Assembly: GCA_018268735.1 (NCBI GenBank)
Contig: JAFDWA010000013.1
Location: 1-15,337, forward strand
Length of the DNA: 15,337 nt
Direction of reading: 5' to 3'
Source of the DNA: Actinomycetota bacterium
GTDB taxonomy: Bacteria > Actinomycetota > Acidimicrobiia > Acidimicrobiales > Microtrichaceae
The number at the start of each line of letters is the position of its first letter. Position 1 is the stretch's first letter. The notes beneath the pieces were generated by a model, which did no database searches, was not told the origin of the DNA, and was given only the letters and a program-made list of their open reading frames with translations. Positions 8,883-15,337 of this stretch are shown in pieces. The position numbers were made by a program, and so were the translations under genes.

Positions 8883-9452
8883 GTGAGCGACGAGTTGAGC
8901 GATGCCGTGCTCGAAGCGGCCGGCGAGCAGATGGCGAAGTCGGTGGCCCATGTGCGCCACGAGTTCGGCGGCGTGAGGACGGGGCGGGCGAACCCCGGGC
9001 TCGTCGAGAAGCTCCCGGTCGACTACTACGGCGCGTCGACCCCGTTGCAGCAGCTCGCGAGCTTCTCGGTCCCCGATGCCCGGATGCTCGTCATCACACC
9101 GTTCGACAAGGGGTCGCTGGGTGCGATCGAACGTGCCATCCAGGACTCGCACCTCGGCCTGAACCCATCGAACGACGGCGTCGCGATCCGCCTCGCGTTC
9201 CCGCCGCTCACCGAGGAGCGGCGCAAGGAGTACGTGCGGCTGGTCAAGGGCAAGGCGGAGGACGGGCGCAACGCCGTGCGGGGTGCCCGTCGGGATGCCC
9301 GCAAGGACCTCGAGGCATTCGAGAAGGACGGCGACATGTCCTCCGACGACCTCCGCCGCGCCGAGTCCGAGCTCGATCGGCTCACGAAGCGCTACGAGGC
9401 GGAGATCGACGAGGCGCTCGACGCCAAGACCGTCGAGCTGCTCGAAGGCTGA
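8883..9452 (+). CDS. frr: ribosome recycling factor
   Basis: RRF works with EF-G to split the post-termination ribosome. The product is 189 residues, close to the family's usual 185. The GTG at 8883 is chosen for GGGAGG (8869-8874) 8 bases upstream; a TTG at 8865 would start before that site and is unlikely. Domain I helices and the conserved segments are visible: VRTGRANPGLVEKL (37-50), VDYYGASTPLQQLASFSVPD, ITPFDKGSLGAIERAI, LGLNPSNDGVAIRLAFPPLT, then EERRKEYVRLVKGKAEDGRN, and the C-terminal LTKRYEAEIDEALDAKTVEL. It is the fourth gene of the translation block and is followed 19 bases later by cdsA. Confidence 0.96.
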   Translation: MSDELSDAVLEAAGEQMAKSVAHVRHEFGGVRTGRANPGLVEKLPVDYYGASTPLQQLASFSVPDARMLVITPFDKGSLGAIERAIQDSHLGLNPSNDGVAIRLAFPPLTEERRKEYVRLVKGKAEDGRNAVRGARRDARKDLEAFEKDGDMSSDDLRRAESELDRLTKRYEAEIDEALDAKTVELLEG

Positions 9453-9471
9453 AGGACGGAGGAGGACTGAC

Positions 9472-11226
9472 ATGACCGATCACGACGACTCCGATCCCCG
9501 CCGTCCTGGCGACGATGCCGGGCGGATCGAGGAGCCGCGCTCCGAAGGCGTCCGCATCATCGGCGCCCAGGAGGCAGCGGACGCCGCAGGCCGCTCCGGG
9601 ACCGCACGCCGTCGTCGCCAGGGGGAGAAGCGCTACGGGGATCGGCCCGACGCACCGGACTCGACCGACTCGTTGCCGACCGTGCGCATCTCGACGAGCG
9701 ACCCCGACGACTTCTACGACGACGCCGGCCTGGGGGCGTCGCCGGTCGTCCAGCCCAGCTTCGACGAGCCGCGGTGGGCCGATGACGCTGCGATCGGCGG
9801 CGGGCACGCGCGAGCGCTGCCGGCCGATCCCGAGCCCGCTCAGGCGTCGTCGTCGGCGGACGCGCAGGACGAGAGGCCTCTCGCGGAGGAGCCCCGTCGC
9901 CCGGACGTCAAGGGGTCGGGACACGAGGACCTGTCGACCGACCCGTTCGGTGCGCCGGACGACTCGTTCGTCCTGCCGCACTGGACCGAGCCCCCGACCG
10001 GTCAGGTGCCACGGGTGGTGGTCGGCGACGACCTGTTCGACGAGGAGGCGTCGGGGACGCACCCCGCCACGCCACGTTGGCGCGATGAGGGCGAGCGCGA
10101 CCTCGGGACCGACTTCGACGACCTGCTCGAGGACGCCCCACGCCTCGGTGCGCTCGGTGGTGACCGCCTCGGCGACGACCCCTTCGGCGACGACCCGTTC
10201 GACGACGACCTCGGCTTCGACCCCGAACCGGAACGGGATCCGATCGAGGCGTTCGCCCCCGACGACGAGGTCCTGATCGCCGACCGTCCCACGATGCGCC
10301 GAGCGAGGGCGCGACGCACCGAAGCCGACGACGCCGCGCACGGCTCCGGTGGTCACGGCGGTGGCATCGGGGGCGATCGGAACCTCGTGATGGCCGTCGC
10401 CGTCGGCGTCGGGCTGGTCGTCCTCGGTCTCGTGTGCTTCTCGCTGGGAGGGCTCGCGACCACCGTCCTGGCGTGCGTCATCGTCGGCTTGGCCGCCTAC
10501 GAGTTCTTCGGCACGGTCGAGGACCACGGCTTCCACCCCGCCGCGCTCCTCGGCCTCGTGGCGACGGTCGGGCTGCTGCTGGCGACCTACACCTCAGGGC
10601 TGATGGCCTACCCGGTCGTCCTCGCCCTGACCGTGGTCCTCGGCCTGGTCTGGTACCTGTGGGTCCAGCCGGGCCAGCAGTCGGTGATCGACCTGGGCAT
10701 CACCTTGCTCGGCGTGATGTGGATCGGATTCCTCGGTTCGTTCGCGACCCTGTTCCTGGGCCTCGGGAAGATCGTGCAGGATCGCACCGGAGCCTCGTCG
10801 AACATCGGGATCGGGGTCCTCATCGCCGCGGTGGTGGTCGCGGTGAGCCATGACGTCGGCGCCTACTTCGTCGGTCGCTACATGGGCAAGACGCCGTTGT
10901 CGGCCACGAGCCCGAACAAGACGCTCGAGGGCACCGCCGGCGGCGTGGTGACCGCGGTGATCGTGACGGTGGTCGTCGTCGGGGCGTTCAGCATCGCTCC
11001 GATCGGCGGGGACATCTTCCGCGTGTTCGTCTTCGCCCTGCTGTGCGCGCTGGTCGCTCCGCTGGGTGACCTGTGCGAGTCGCTCGTCAAGCGGGACCTC
11101 GGGATCAAGGACATGGGCAGCATCCTGCCCGGTCACGGTGGGGTGCTCGACCGCTTCGACGCCCTGCTGTTCGTGCTGCCGACGGCCTTCCTCGTCACCC
11201 TGCTGTTCGGCACCTGGACCCACTGA
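9472..11226 (+). CDS. cdsA: phosphatidate cytidylyltransferase with long N-terminal extension
   Basis: CdsA makes CDP-diacylglycerol from phosphatidate and CTP, the branch point for membrane phospholipids. The ATG at 9472 has a very strong SD run (GGAGGAGGA, 9458-9466). The product is 584 residues, about twice the usual size. Residues 1-303 are hydrophilic, acidic and likely disordered, with Asp/Pro-rich repeats such as GDDPFGDDPF (234-243) and two motif-like islands: GVRIIGAQEAADAAG (26-40) and SFVLPHWTEPPTGQVPRV (165-182). A basic patch RRARARR lies just before the membrane. From residue 304 there are about eight membrane segments, with GAYFVGRYMGKTPLSATSPN and then the CdsA signature: S537LVKR, KD (546-547), PGHGG (553-557) and DRFD (560-563). 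I infer that the extension is cytoplasmic and regulatory or scaffolding. The rlmN gene often following cdsA is missing. Confidence 0.95.
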   Translation: MTDHDDSDPRRPGDDAGRIEEPRSEGVRIIGAQEAADAAGRSGTARRRRQGEKRYGDRPDAPDSTDSLPTVRISTSDPDDFYDDAGLGASPVVQPSFDEPRWADDAAIGGGHARALPADPEPAQASSSADAQDERPLAEEPRRPDVKGSGHEDLSTDPFGAPDDSFVLPHWTEPPTGQVPRVVVGDDLFDEEASGTHPATPRWRDEGERDLGTDFDDLLEDAPRLGALGGDRLGDDPFGDDPFDDDLGFDPEPERDPIEAFAPDDEVLIADRPTMRRARARRTEADDAAHGSGGHGGGIGGDRNLVMAVAVGVGLVVLGLVCFSLGGLATTVLACVIVGLAAYEFFGTVEDHGFHPAALLGLVATVGLLLATYTSGLMAYPVVLALTVVLGLVWYLWVQPGQQSVIDLGITLLGVMWIGFLGSFATLFLGLGKIVQDRTGASSNIGIGVLIAAVVVAVSHDVGAYFVGRYMGKTPLSATSPNKTLEGTAGGVVTAVIVTVVVVGAFSIAPIGGDIFRVFVFALLCALVAPLGDLCESLVKRDLGIKDMGSILPGHGGVLDRFDALLFVLPTAFLVTLLFGTWTH

Positions 11227-11307
11227 CCCGCCGGGCCCGGCCACCCGCGGCCTGAGCGCCCTGTCGGGTTCGGCGTCGCGCCGCGGTCCTCCGCCGGTGG
11301 CCGTCGA

Positions 11308-11313
11308 TACGAT
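11308..11313 (+). promoter_or_regulatory. possible -10 element close to dxr start (TACGAT)
   Basis: TACGAT ends 10 bases before the dxr ATG at 11324, so transcription would begin around 11320-11324 with little or no leader. No good -35 box is visible. The 97-base gap also holds a short stem CGGCG/CGCCG (11271-11283) and a longer-range CCGCGGC/GCCGCGG repeat (11245-11251, 11280-11286) that might end the cdsA transcript. Confidence 0.38.
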
Positions 11314-11323
11314 GGCGCAGCAC

Positions 11324-12481
11324 ATGACCACTGTCGCCCTGCTCGGCTCCACCGGCTCCATCGGGACCCAGACCGTCGACGTCGTCGCCGCAGAGCGCGA
11401 CCGATTCGAGATCGTCGCCATCGGTGCCGGCTCCGATGTGGACGCGCTCGTCGCCCAGGCGGAGCAGCTGCGCCCGGAGCTGGTCGTGATCGCCGACGTG
11501 GAGCGGGCGTCCGAGCTCCGTGCACGGGTGCCTCCGGGGACGGTCGTCGACGCGGGACCTGCAGCGTTCGCGGCAGCGGCGACGTCGGCGGAGGTCGTGG
11601 TCAACGCCGTCGTCGGCTTCGCCGGTCTGCCCGTCACCCTGGCCGCCCTGGGTGCCGGCCGGCGGCTCGCGCTCGCCAACAAGGAGTCGCTCATCGCTGC
11701 CGGGCCGGTCGTGCGTCAGGTGCGTGACACCCCCGGCGCCGAGATCGTCCCGGTCGACAGCGAGCACTGCGCGGTGCACCAGTGCCTCCGGTCGGGCGCA
11801 GGTGGGCGTCGTCTGTCGCGGATCGTGCTGACCGCATCAGGTGGGCCGTTCCGGGGCCGGAGCGCGGCAGAGCTGAGCGACGTGTCGGTGGCCGATGCGT
11901 TGGCCCATCCGACATGGAACATGGGGCCGAAGATCACCATCGACAGCTCGACGCTGATGAACAAGGGCCTGGAGGTCATCGAGGCGCACGAGCTGTTCGA
12001 CGTGGACTACGACCGGATCGAGGTCGTCGTGCACCCGCAGTCGATCGTCCACTCGATGGCGGAGTTCACCGACGGCGCCACGATCGCACAGCTGTCGATG
12101 CCGGACATGCGCCTGCCGATCGGCTACGCGCTCGCGTTCCCGGACCGCATCGGCACGGCGTTCGGCTCGCTCGACCTGACCGGGTCGATGGAGTTGACCT
12201 TCGAACCCCCGGACCGGTCCGCCTTCGCCTGCCTGGACCTCGCAGAGCGGGCCGGCCGCTCCGGCGGAACCGCTCCCGCCTGGATGTCGGCGGCGAACGA
12301 GGTGGCCGTCGATGCGTTCCTCGCAGGGCGGATCCGCTGGAGCGCCATCGCCGAGCTGGTCGATGCGTCGATGCAGGAGTGGGACGGCGCAGATGCCGAC
12401 ACCGTCGAGAGCGTGCTGGCCGCCGACGCGGCCGGCCGCCGTGCCGCTCGGGAGCAGCTCGACCGGGAGGTGGCGGCGTGA
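11324..12481 (+). CDS. dxr: 1-deoxy-D-xylulose 5-phosphate reductoisomerase
   Basis: Dxr converts DXP to MEP with NADPH, the first committed step of the MEP isoprenoid pathway. The product is 385 residues. The ATG at 11324 gives the family N-terminus, with the NADPH motif GSTGSIG at 8-14; ATG at 11312 would add four residues, and neither has a convincing SD site. Metal and substrate residues line up with the E. coli enzyme: Asp145 and Glu147 in VDSEHCAVHQCL, His195 in AHPTWNMGPKITIDSS, Lys214 and Glu217 in LMNKGLEVIEAHELF. Also seen are LANKESL, TASGGPFRG, VVHPQSIVHSMAEF, MPDMRLPIGYA and SAANEVAVDAFL. Cys149 follows the DSEH motif where many relatives have Asn or Ser. The stop overlaps the rseP start (GTGA), and ispG of the same pathway lies one gene further on. 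Confidence 0.97.
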   Translation: MTTVALLGSTGSIGTQTVDVVAAERDRFEIVAIGAGSDVDALVAQAEQLRPELVVIADVERASELRARVPPGTVVDAGPAAFAAAATSAEVVVNAVVGFAGLPVTLAALGAGRRLALANKESLIAAGPVVRQVRDTPGAEIVPVDSEHCAVHQCLRSGAGGRRLSRIVLTASGGPFRGRSAAELSDVSVADALAHPTWNMGPKITIDSSTLMNKGLEVIEAHELFDVDYDRIEVVVHPQSIVHSMAEFTDGATIAQLSMPDMRLPIGYALAFPDRIGTAFGSLDLTGSMELTFEPPDRSAFACLDLAERAGRSGGTAPAWMSAANEVAVDAFLAGRIRWSAIAELVDASMQEWDGADADTVESVLAADAAGRRAAREQLDREVAA

Positions 12482-14139
12482 CCGTCGACGGCGCTCCGCA
12501 GCAGCCGGACGCGCGGGCCCAGCCGGACCCCGGCGACAACGTCGCCGGTGCTGGCGCTCCGGGCCCGCAGCCAGGTCACGATCCGGCGATGCTGGCACAG
12601 GAGCAGGCGGAGATGGGCGGCGTGATCGGCACGCCGCTGACGCGGGCGCTGCGCCTCGGAGCGCTCCTCGCGCTGCTCGTCGGCCTCGGCGTCTGGCGGG
12701 GCCTGCCGATCATCATCGTCATCCTCGCGATCGTGGCGATCATCTTCCTCCACGAGCTCGGCCACTACCTCGCTGCCCGGTGGTCGCACATGAAGGTCAC
12801 CGAGTTCTTCATCGGCTTCGGCCCTCGCATCTGGTCGTTCCGGCGTGGCGAGACCGAGTACGGGATCAAGGTCATCCCGGCCGGTGCCTACGTGAAGATC
12901 CCCGGGATGACGGCGATGGAGGAGCTGCCGCCCGAGGACGAGGCGCGCAGCTACCGACAGGCCCCCTTCCACAACCGCTTCGCCGTCGCTGTCGCCGGCT
13001 CGACGATGCACTTCCTGATCGCGTTCGTGCTGCTCGTGGTGCAGTTCGCCTTCATCGGCCACCCCGACGGCGACCGTTGGCAGATCGGCAACATCTCTCC
13101 GGGCAGCGCTGCTGAGGCGGCCGGGCTGCGCCGCGGCGACGAGCTCGTCACCTTCGACGGCCGCAAGGTGACGAGCTACGACAGGTTCCGGTCGATGATC
13201 GGTGCGGAGCCCGCCGGGACCGTCGAGGTGGCGGTCCGTCGTGGCGGCCACGTTCGCACCATCCCGGTCACGCTCTCCCAGCGGACGCGCGTCATCGGCA
13301 CCATCGGCGAGGACCTCGAGCTGGTGGACAACGGCTCGGAGCTCGTCGTCGGTGCGGTGCTCGACGACGGCCAGGTCGCCGCGGCCGGGCTGCGCCCCGG
13401 CCAGCGCGTGGTCGCCCTCGACGGCCGGCCGGTGACCACCGCGGCCGGCGTCGCCGATGCGATCGCTGCGGGTGCACGTTCAGGTGCTGACAGCGGCTCG
13501 GTGAGCGTCACAACCGAATCCTCGGGGTCGACGACGGTCCACACCGTCGACCTCGGGTCGTCGGTCGCGACCGTGGCACCGGCAGCCTTCCTGGGAGTCG
13601 GCTCCCGCTCGGTGCTGCGCACCGATGCGCTGCCGGCGGCCGTCGTGCACTCCGCCGGCGAGTTCGGCCGCTACGTCGGCGTCACCGTCACGGGGACGGC
13701 GAGGGTCCTGTGGCCGCCCAACATCGCCCGGTTCCTCACCTCGACGGTCACCGGGGGCGCCCCGACCAACACGGTCGACCGCCCGACCCCGGCCGCGAGC
13801 TCGGCCTCGTCGAGCTCGGAGCGCCCCGTGTCGATCTTCGGCATCGTGCTGCTCGGCTCGGAGCTCACCGCTGAGAGCTGGAGCAACATCGTCGGCCTGC
13901 TGATCGGGTTGAACATCATGCTCGGCGTGCTCAACCTGATCCCGCTGCTGCCGTTCGACGGCGGCCACGTCGCGATCGCCGTCTACGAGAAGGCTCAGGA
14001 GCTTCGCCGCCGGCAGACCCGGCGCTACCTGTCCGACGTCACCAACATGGTTCGCATCGCCTATCCGGTGATCGCAGTGCTCGGCGTGCTGTTCCTCGCG
14101 GCCACCTACCTCGACCTCACCAAGGGCGTCAGCCTGTAG
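12478..14139 (+). CDS. rseP: site-2 intramembrane metalloprotease with tandem PDZ domains
   Basis: This is an RseP/Rip1-type zinc protease that cuts membrane-bound anti-sigma factors or signal remnants within the membrane. The product is 553 residues from the GTG at 12478, overlapping the dxr stop. A Pro/Gln/Ala-rich cytoplasmic lead (1-55) precedes the first hydrophobic segments. The active site is HELGH (92-96), followed by FFIGFGP and a second catalytic part, NLIPLLPFDGGH with Asp494. Two PDZ domains lie between: about 200-275 (ISPGSAAEAAGLRRGDELV, FDGRKV) and about 285-375 (VVGAVLDDGQVAAAGLRPGQ, LDGRPV). A Ser/Pro/Thr-rich linker (about 434-452) precedes the last membrane segments. Many actinobacterial members are smaller. 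The position between dxr and ispG is a common actinobacterial arrangement. The substrate is not identifiable here. Confidence 0.94.
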   Translation: MTVDGAPQQPDARAQPDPGDNVAGAGAPGPQPGHDPAMLAQEQAEMGGVIGTPLTRALRLGALLALLVGLGVWRGLPIIIVILAIVAIIFLHELGHYLAARWSHMKVTEFFIGFGPRIWSFRRGETEYGIKVIPAGAYVKIPGMTAMEELPPEDEARSYRQAPFHNRFAVAVAGSTMHFLIAFVLLVVQFAFIGHPDGDRWQIGNISPGSAAEAAGLRRGDELVTFDGRKVTSYDRFRSMIGAEPAGTVEVAVRRGGHVRTIPVTLSQRTRVIGTIGEDLELVDNGSELVVGAVLDDGQVAAAGLRPGQRVVALDGRPVTTAAGVADAIAAGARSGADSGSVSVTTESSGSTTVHTVDLGSSVATVAPAAFLGVGSRSVLRTDALPAAVVHSAGEFGRYVGVTVTGTARVLWPPNIARFLTSTVTGGAPTNTVDRPTPAASSASSSSERPVSIFGIVLLGSELTAESWSNIVGLLIGLNIMLGVLNLIPLLPFDGGHVAIAVYEKAQELRRRQTRRYLSDVTNMVRIAYPVIAVLGVLFLAATYLDLTKGVSL

Positions 14140-14161
14140 CTCCGCGCGCCGTGGCGGGCCG

Positions 14162-14167
14162 TAGTCT
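14162..14167 (+). promoter_or_regulatory. possible -10 element for leaderless ispG (TAGTCT)
   Basis: TAGTCT ends 8 bases before the ispG ATG at 14176, so the predicted transcription start (about 14174) nearly coincides with the start codon. Only GGGA (14168-14171) resembles an SD site and it is too close to the ATG. No clear -35 box is visible. Confidence 0.42.
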
Positions 14168-14175
14168 GGGACGGC

Positions 14176-15337
14176 ATGGACGCTGGAGCAGTGACCTTCC
14201 CCCGACGCTCGACCCGACGGATCGATGTGGGGTCGGTTCCCGTCGGCGGCGGCGCTCCGGTGACCGTGCAGTCGATGACCACGACTCGGACCTCGGACGT
14301 GGAGGGCACCCTCCAGCAGATCTACGCGCTGGCGGCCAACGGTGCCGACATCGTCCGCTGCACCTGCAACGAGATCGAGGCGGCCGACGGCCTGGCACGG
14401 ATGGTGCCTCGCAGCCCGCTGCCGATCATCGCCGACATCCACCACCAGTACCGGATGGCGCTGGCAGCCCTCGAAGCAGGCGTGCAGGGGCTGCGGCTCA
14501 ACCCCGGCAACATCCGCAACCCGACGCACATCAAGGCGGTCGCATCCGAGGCGCGGGACCGGGGTGTGCCGATCCGCATCGGCGTGAACGGAGGGTCGCT
14601 CGATCCGGCACTCTACGACCAGCACGGTGGAAGGGTCACCCCAGAGGCGATGGTCGAGTCAGCGATGCAGGAGATCGCCTACTTCGACGAGGTCGGGTTC
14701 GACCTCATCAAGATCTCGGTCAAGGCGTCGAACGTGCCGCTCATGGTCGAGGCGTACCGCCAGCTCGCGGACGCGACCGACCATCCCCTGCACCTCGGCG
14801 TCACCGAAGCCGGTCCGCTGCCCGACGGCCTCATCAAGGCGACCGCGGGGATCGCGACGCTGCTGGCCGAGGGCATCGGCGACACGATCCGCTACTCGCT
14901 CACCGCTGACCCCGTCGAGGAGGCCAGAGCGGGACGCACGCTCCTCGAGTCCTTCGGGCTGCGTGAGCGCCGCAACGTCGACCTCATCGCATGTCCCAGC
15001 TGCGGGCGTGCCGAGGTGGACGTGATCAGCATCGCCGAGGCTGCGCGCGACGCGTTCGCCGACCGGCAGCTGCCCTTGCAGATCGCCGTCATGGGCTGCG
15101 TGGTCAACGGGCCGGGCGAGGCTCGTGACGCGGATCTCGGCATCGCCGCGGGTCGCCACCGCGGCCACCTCTTCGTCAAGGGCACCAACGTCGCGGTCGT
15201 CCCAGAGGACGAGATGGTTGCGACGCTGGTCGAGTGGGCGGAGTTCATCGCCGAGCACGGCACCGATGCGGCGCTGGCTCGCGTCGACGTCGAGAAGGCC
15301 CGCCGTGAGGCGGAGAAGGACCGCTCGGCGCTCTTCG
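14176..15337 (+). CDS. ispG: 4-hydroxy-3-methylbut-2-enyl-diphosphate synthase (partial at right edge)
   Basis: IspG (GcpE) reduces MEcPP to HMBPP using a [4Fe-4S] cluster, the penultimate MEP-pathway step. The frame from the ATG at 14176 is open to the window end (387 full codons), so the gene is nearly complete and lacks only its last codons. The TIM-barrel domain shows TVQSMTTTRTSDVEGTL, GADIVRCTCNE, PIIADIHH, LRLNPGNI, PIRIGVNGGSL, IKISVKASNVP, LHLGVTEAGP and DTIRYSLTADP. The cluster domain has CPSCGR (Cys273, Cys276) and MGCVVNGPGEARDADLGIA with Cys308 and Glu315, matching the three cysteines and one glutamate that hold the cluster in known structures. It lies 36 bases after rseP. In many bacteria electrons come from ferredoxin or flavodoxin; no partner gene is in view. 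Confidence 0.96.
   Translation, partial: MDAGAVTFPRRSTRRIDVGSVPVGGGAPVTVQSMTTTRTSDVEGTLQQIYALAANGADIVRCTCNEIEAADGLARMVPRSPLPIIADIHHQYRMALAALEAGVQGLRLNPGNIRNPTHIKAVASEARDRGVPIRIGVNGGSLDPALYDQHGGRVTPEAMVESAMQEIAYFDEVGFDLIKISVKASNVPLMVEAYRQLADATDHPLHLGVTEAGPLPDGLIKATAGIATLLAEGIGDTIRYSLTADPVEEARAGRTLLESFGLRERRNVDLIACPSCGRAEVDVISIAEAARDAFADRQLPLQIAVMGCVVNGPGEARDADLGIAAGRHRGHLFVKGTNVAVVPEDEMVATLVEWAEFIAEHGTDAALARVDVEKARREAEKDRSALF

Noticed and set aside
11231..11240. Perfect palindrome CCGGGCCCGG after cdsA as a terminator or operator
   Set aside because: It has no loop for an RNA hairpin, no T-run, and such GC palindromes arise easily by chance at this composition.
11227..11323. Remnant of rlmN between cdsA and dxr
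   Set aside because: The 97-base gap has no reading frame resembling RlmN; the gene is absent here, not broken.

Overview
The window is high-GC bacterial DNA with frequent GTG starts. Its gene order (yraN, comM, dprA, xerC, whiG-type sigma factor, M23-family protein, rpsB, tsf, pyrH, frr, cdsA, dxr, rseP, ispG) is the conserved core neighbourhood of Actinobacteria (Actinomycetota). My best guess within the phylum is a deep-branching lineage such as Acidimicrobiia, but that rests on the look of the proteins (long acidic CdsA N-terminus, the small Cys/His protein beside yraN), not on a search. No insertion sequence, phage gene, CRISPR array, tRNA or rRNA is visible. Base composition and codon style look uniform, so I see no sign of recent transfer.

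Left part (1-4608): DNA uptake, processing and recombination. The end of yraN runs in from the left. A two-gene minus-strand unit follows: a very small membrane protein and a 69-residue Cys/His protein. Then come comM (Mg-chelatase-like AAA+ ATPase) and dprA (ssDNA/RecA loader), joined by a GTGA overlap, and xerC, a tyrosine recombinase with its own likely promoter.

Middle (4608-9452): a WhiG/FliA-like sigma factor starts on the last base of the xerC stop. After it come a secreted M23/LytM-like protein that has lost most of its zinc-site residues, then the translation block rpsB-tsf (1-base overlap) preceded by a structured leader, then pyrH (UMP kinase) and frr (ribosome recycling factor). 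A clear hairpin lies between pyrH and frr.

Right part (9472-15337): membrane lipid and isoprenoid synthesis. cdsA makes CDP-diacylglycerol and carries an extension of about 300 residues. dxr and ispG are the second and sixth enzymes of the MEP pathway, counting DXP synthase as the first. Between them is rseP, a site-2 intramembrane protease with two PDZ domains, which overlaps dxr by GTGA. ispG runs off the right edge almost complete. The rlmN gene often found between cdsA and dxr in other actinobacteria is absent.

Overall this is an ordinary housekeeping region and I do not see a new multi-gene system. The items most worth checking are the degenerate LytM protein, the CdsA extension with two motif-like islands, the rpsB leader fold, possible leaderless starts of dxr and ispG, and the unnamed small minus-strand pair. 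No gap between genes exceeds 300 bases.
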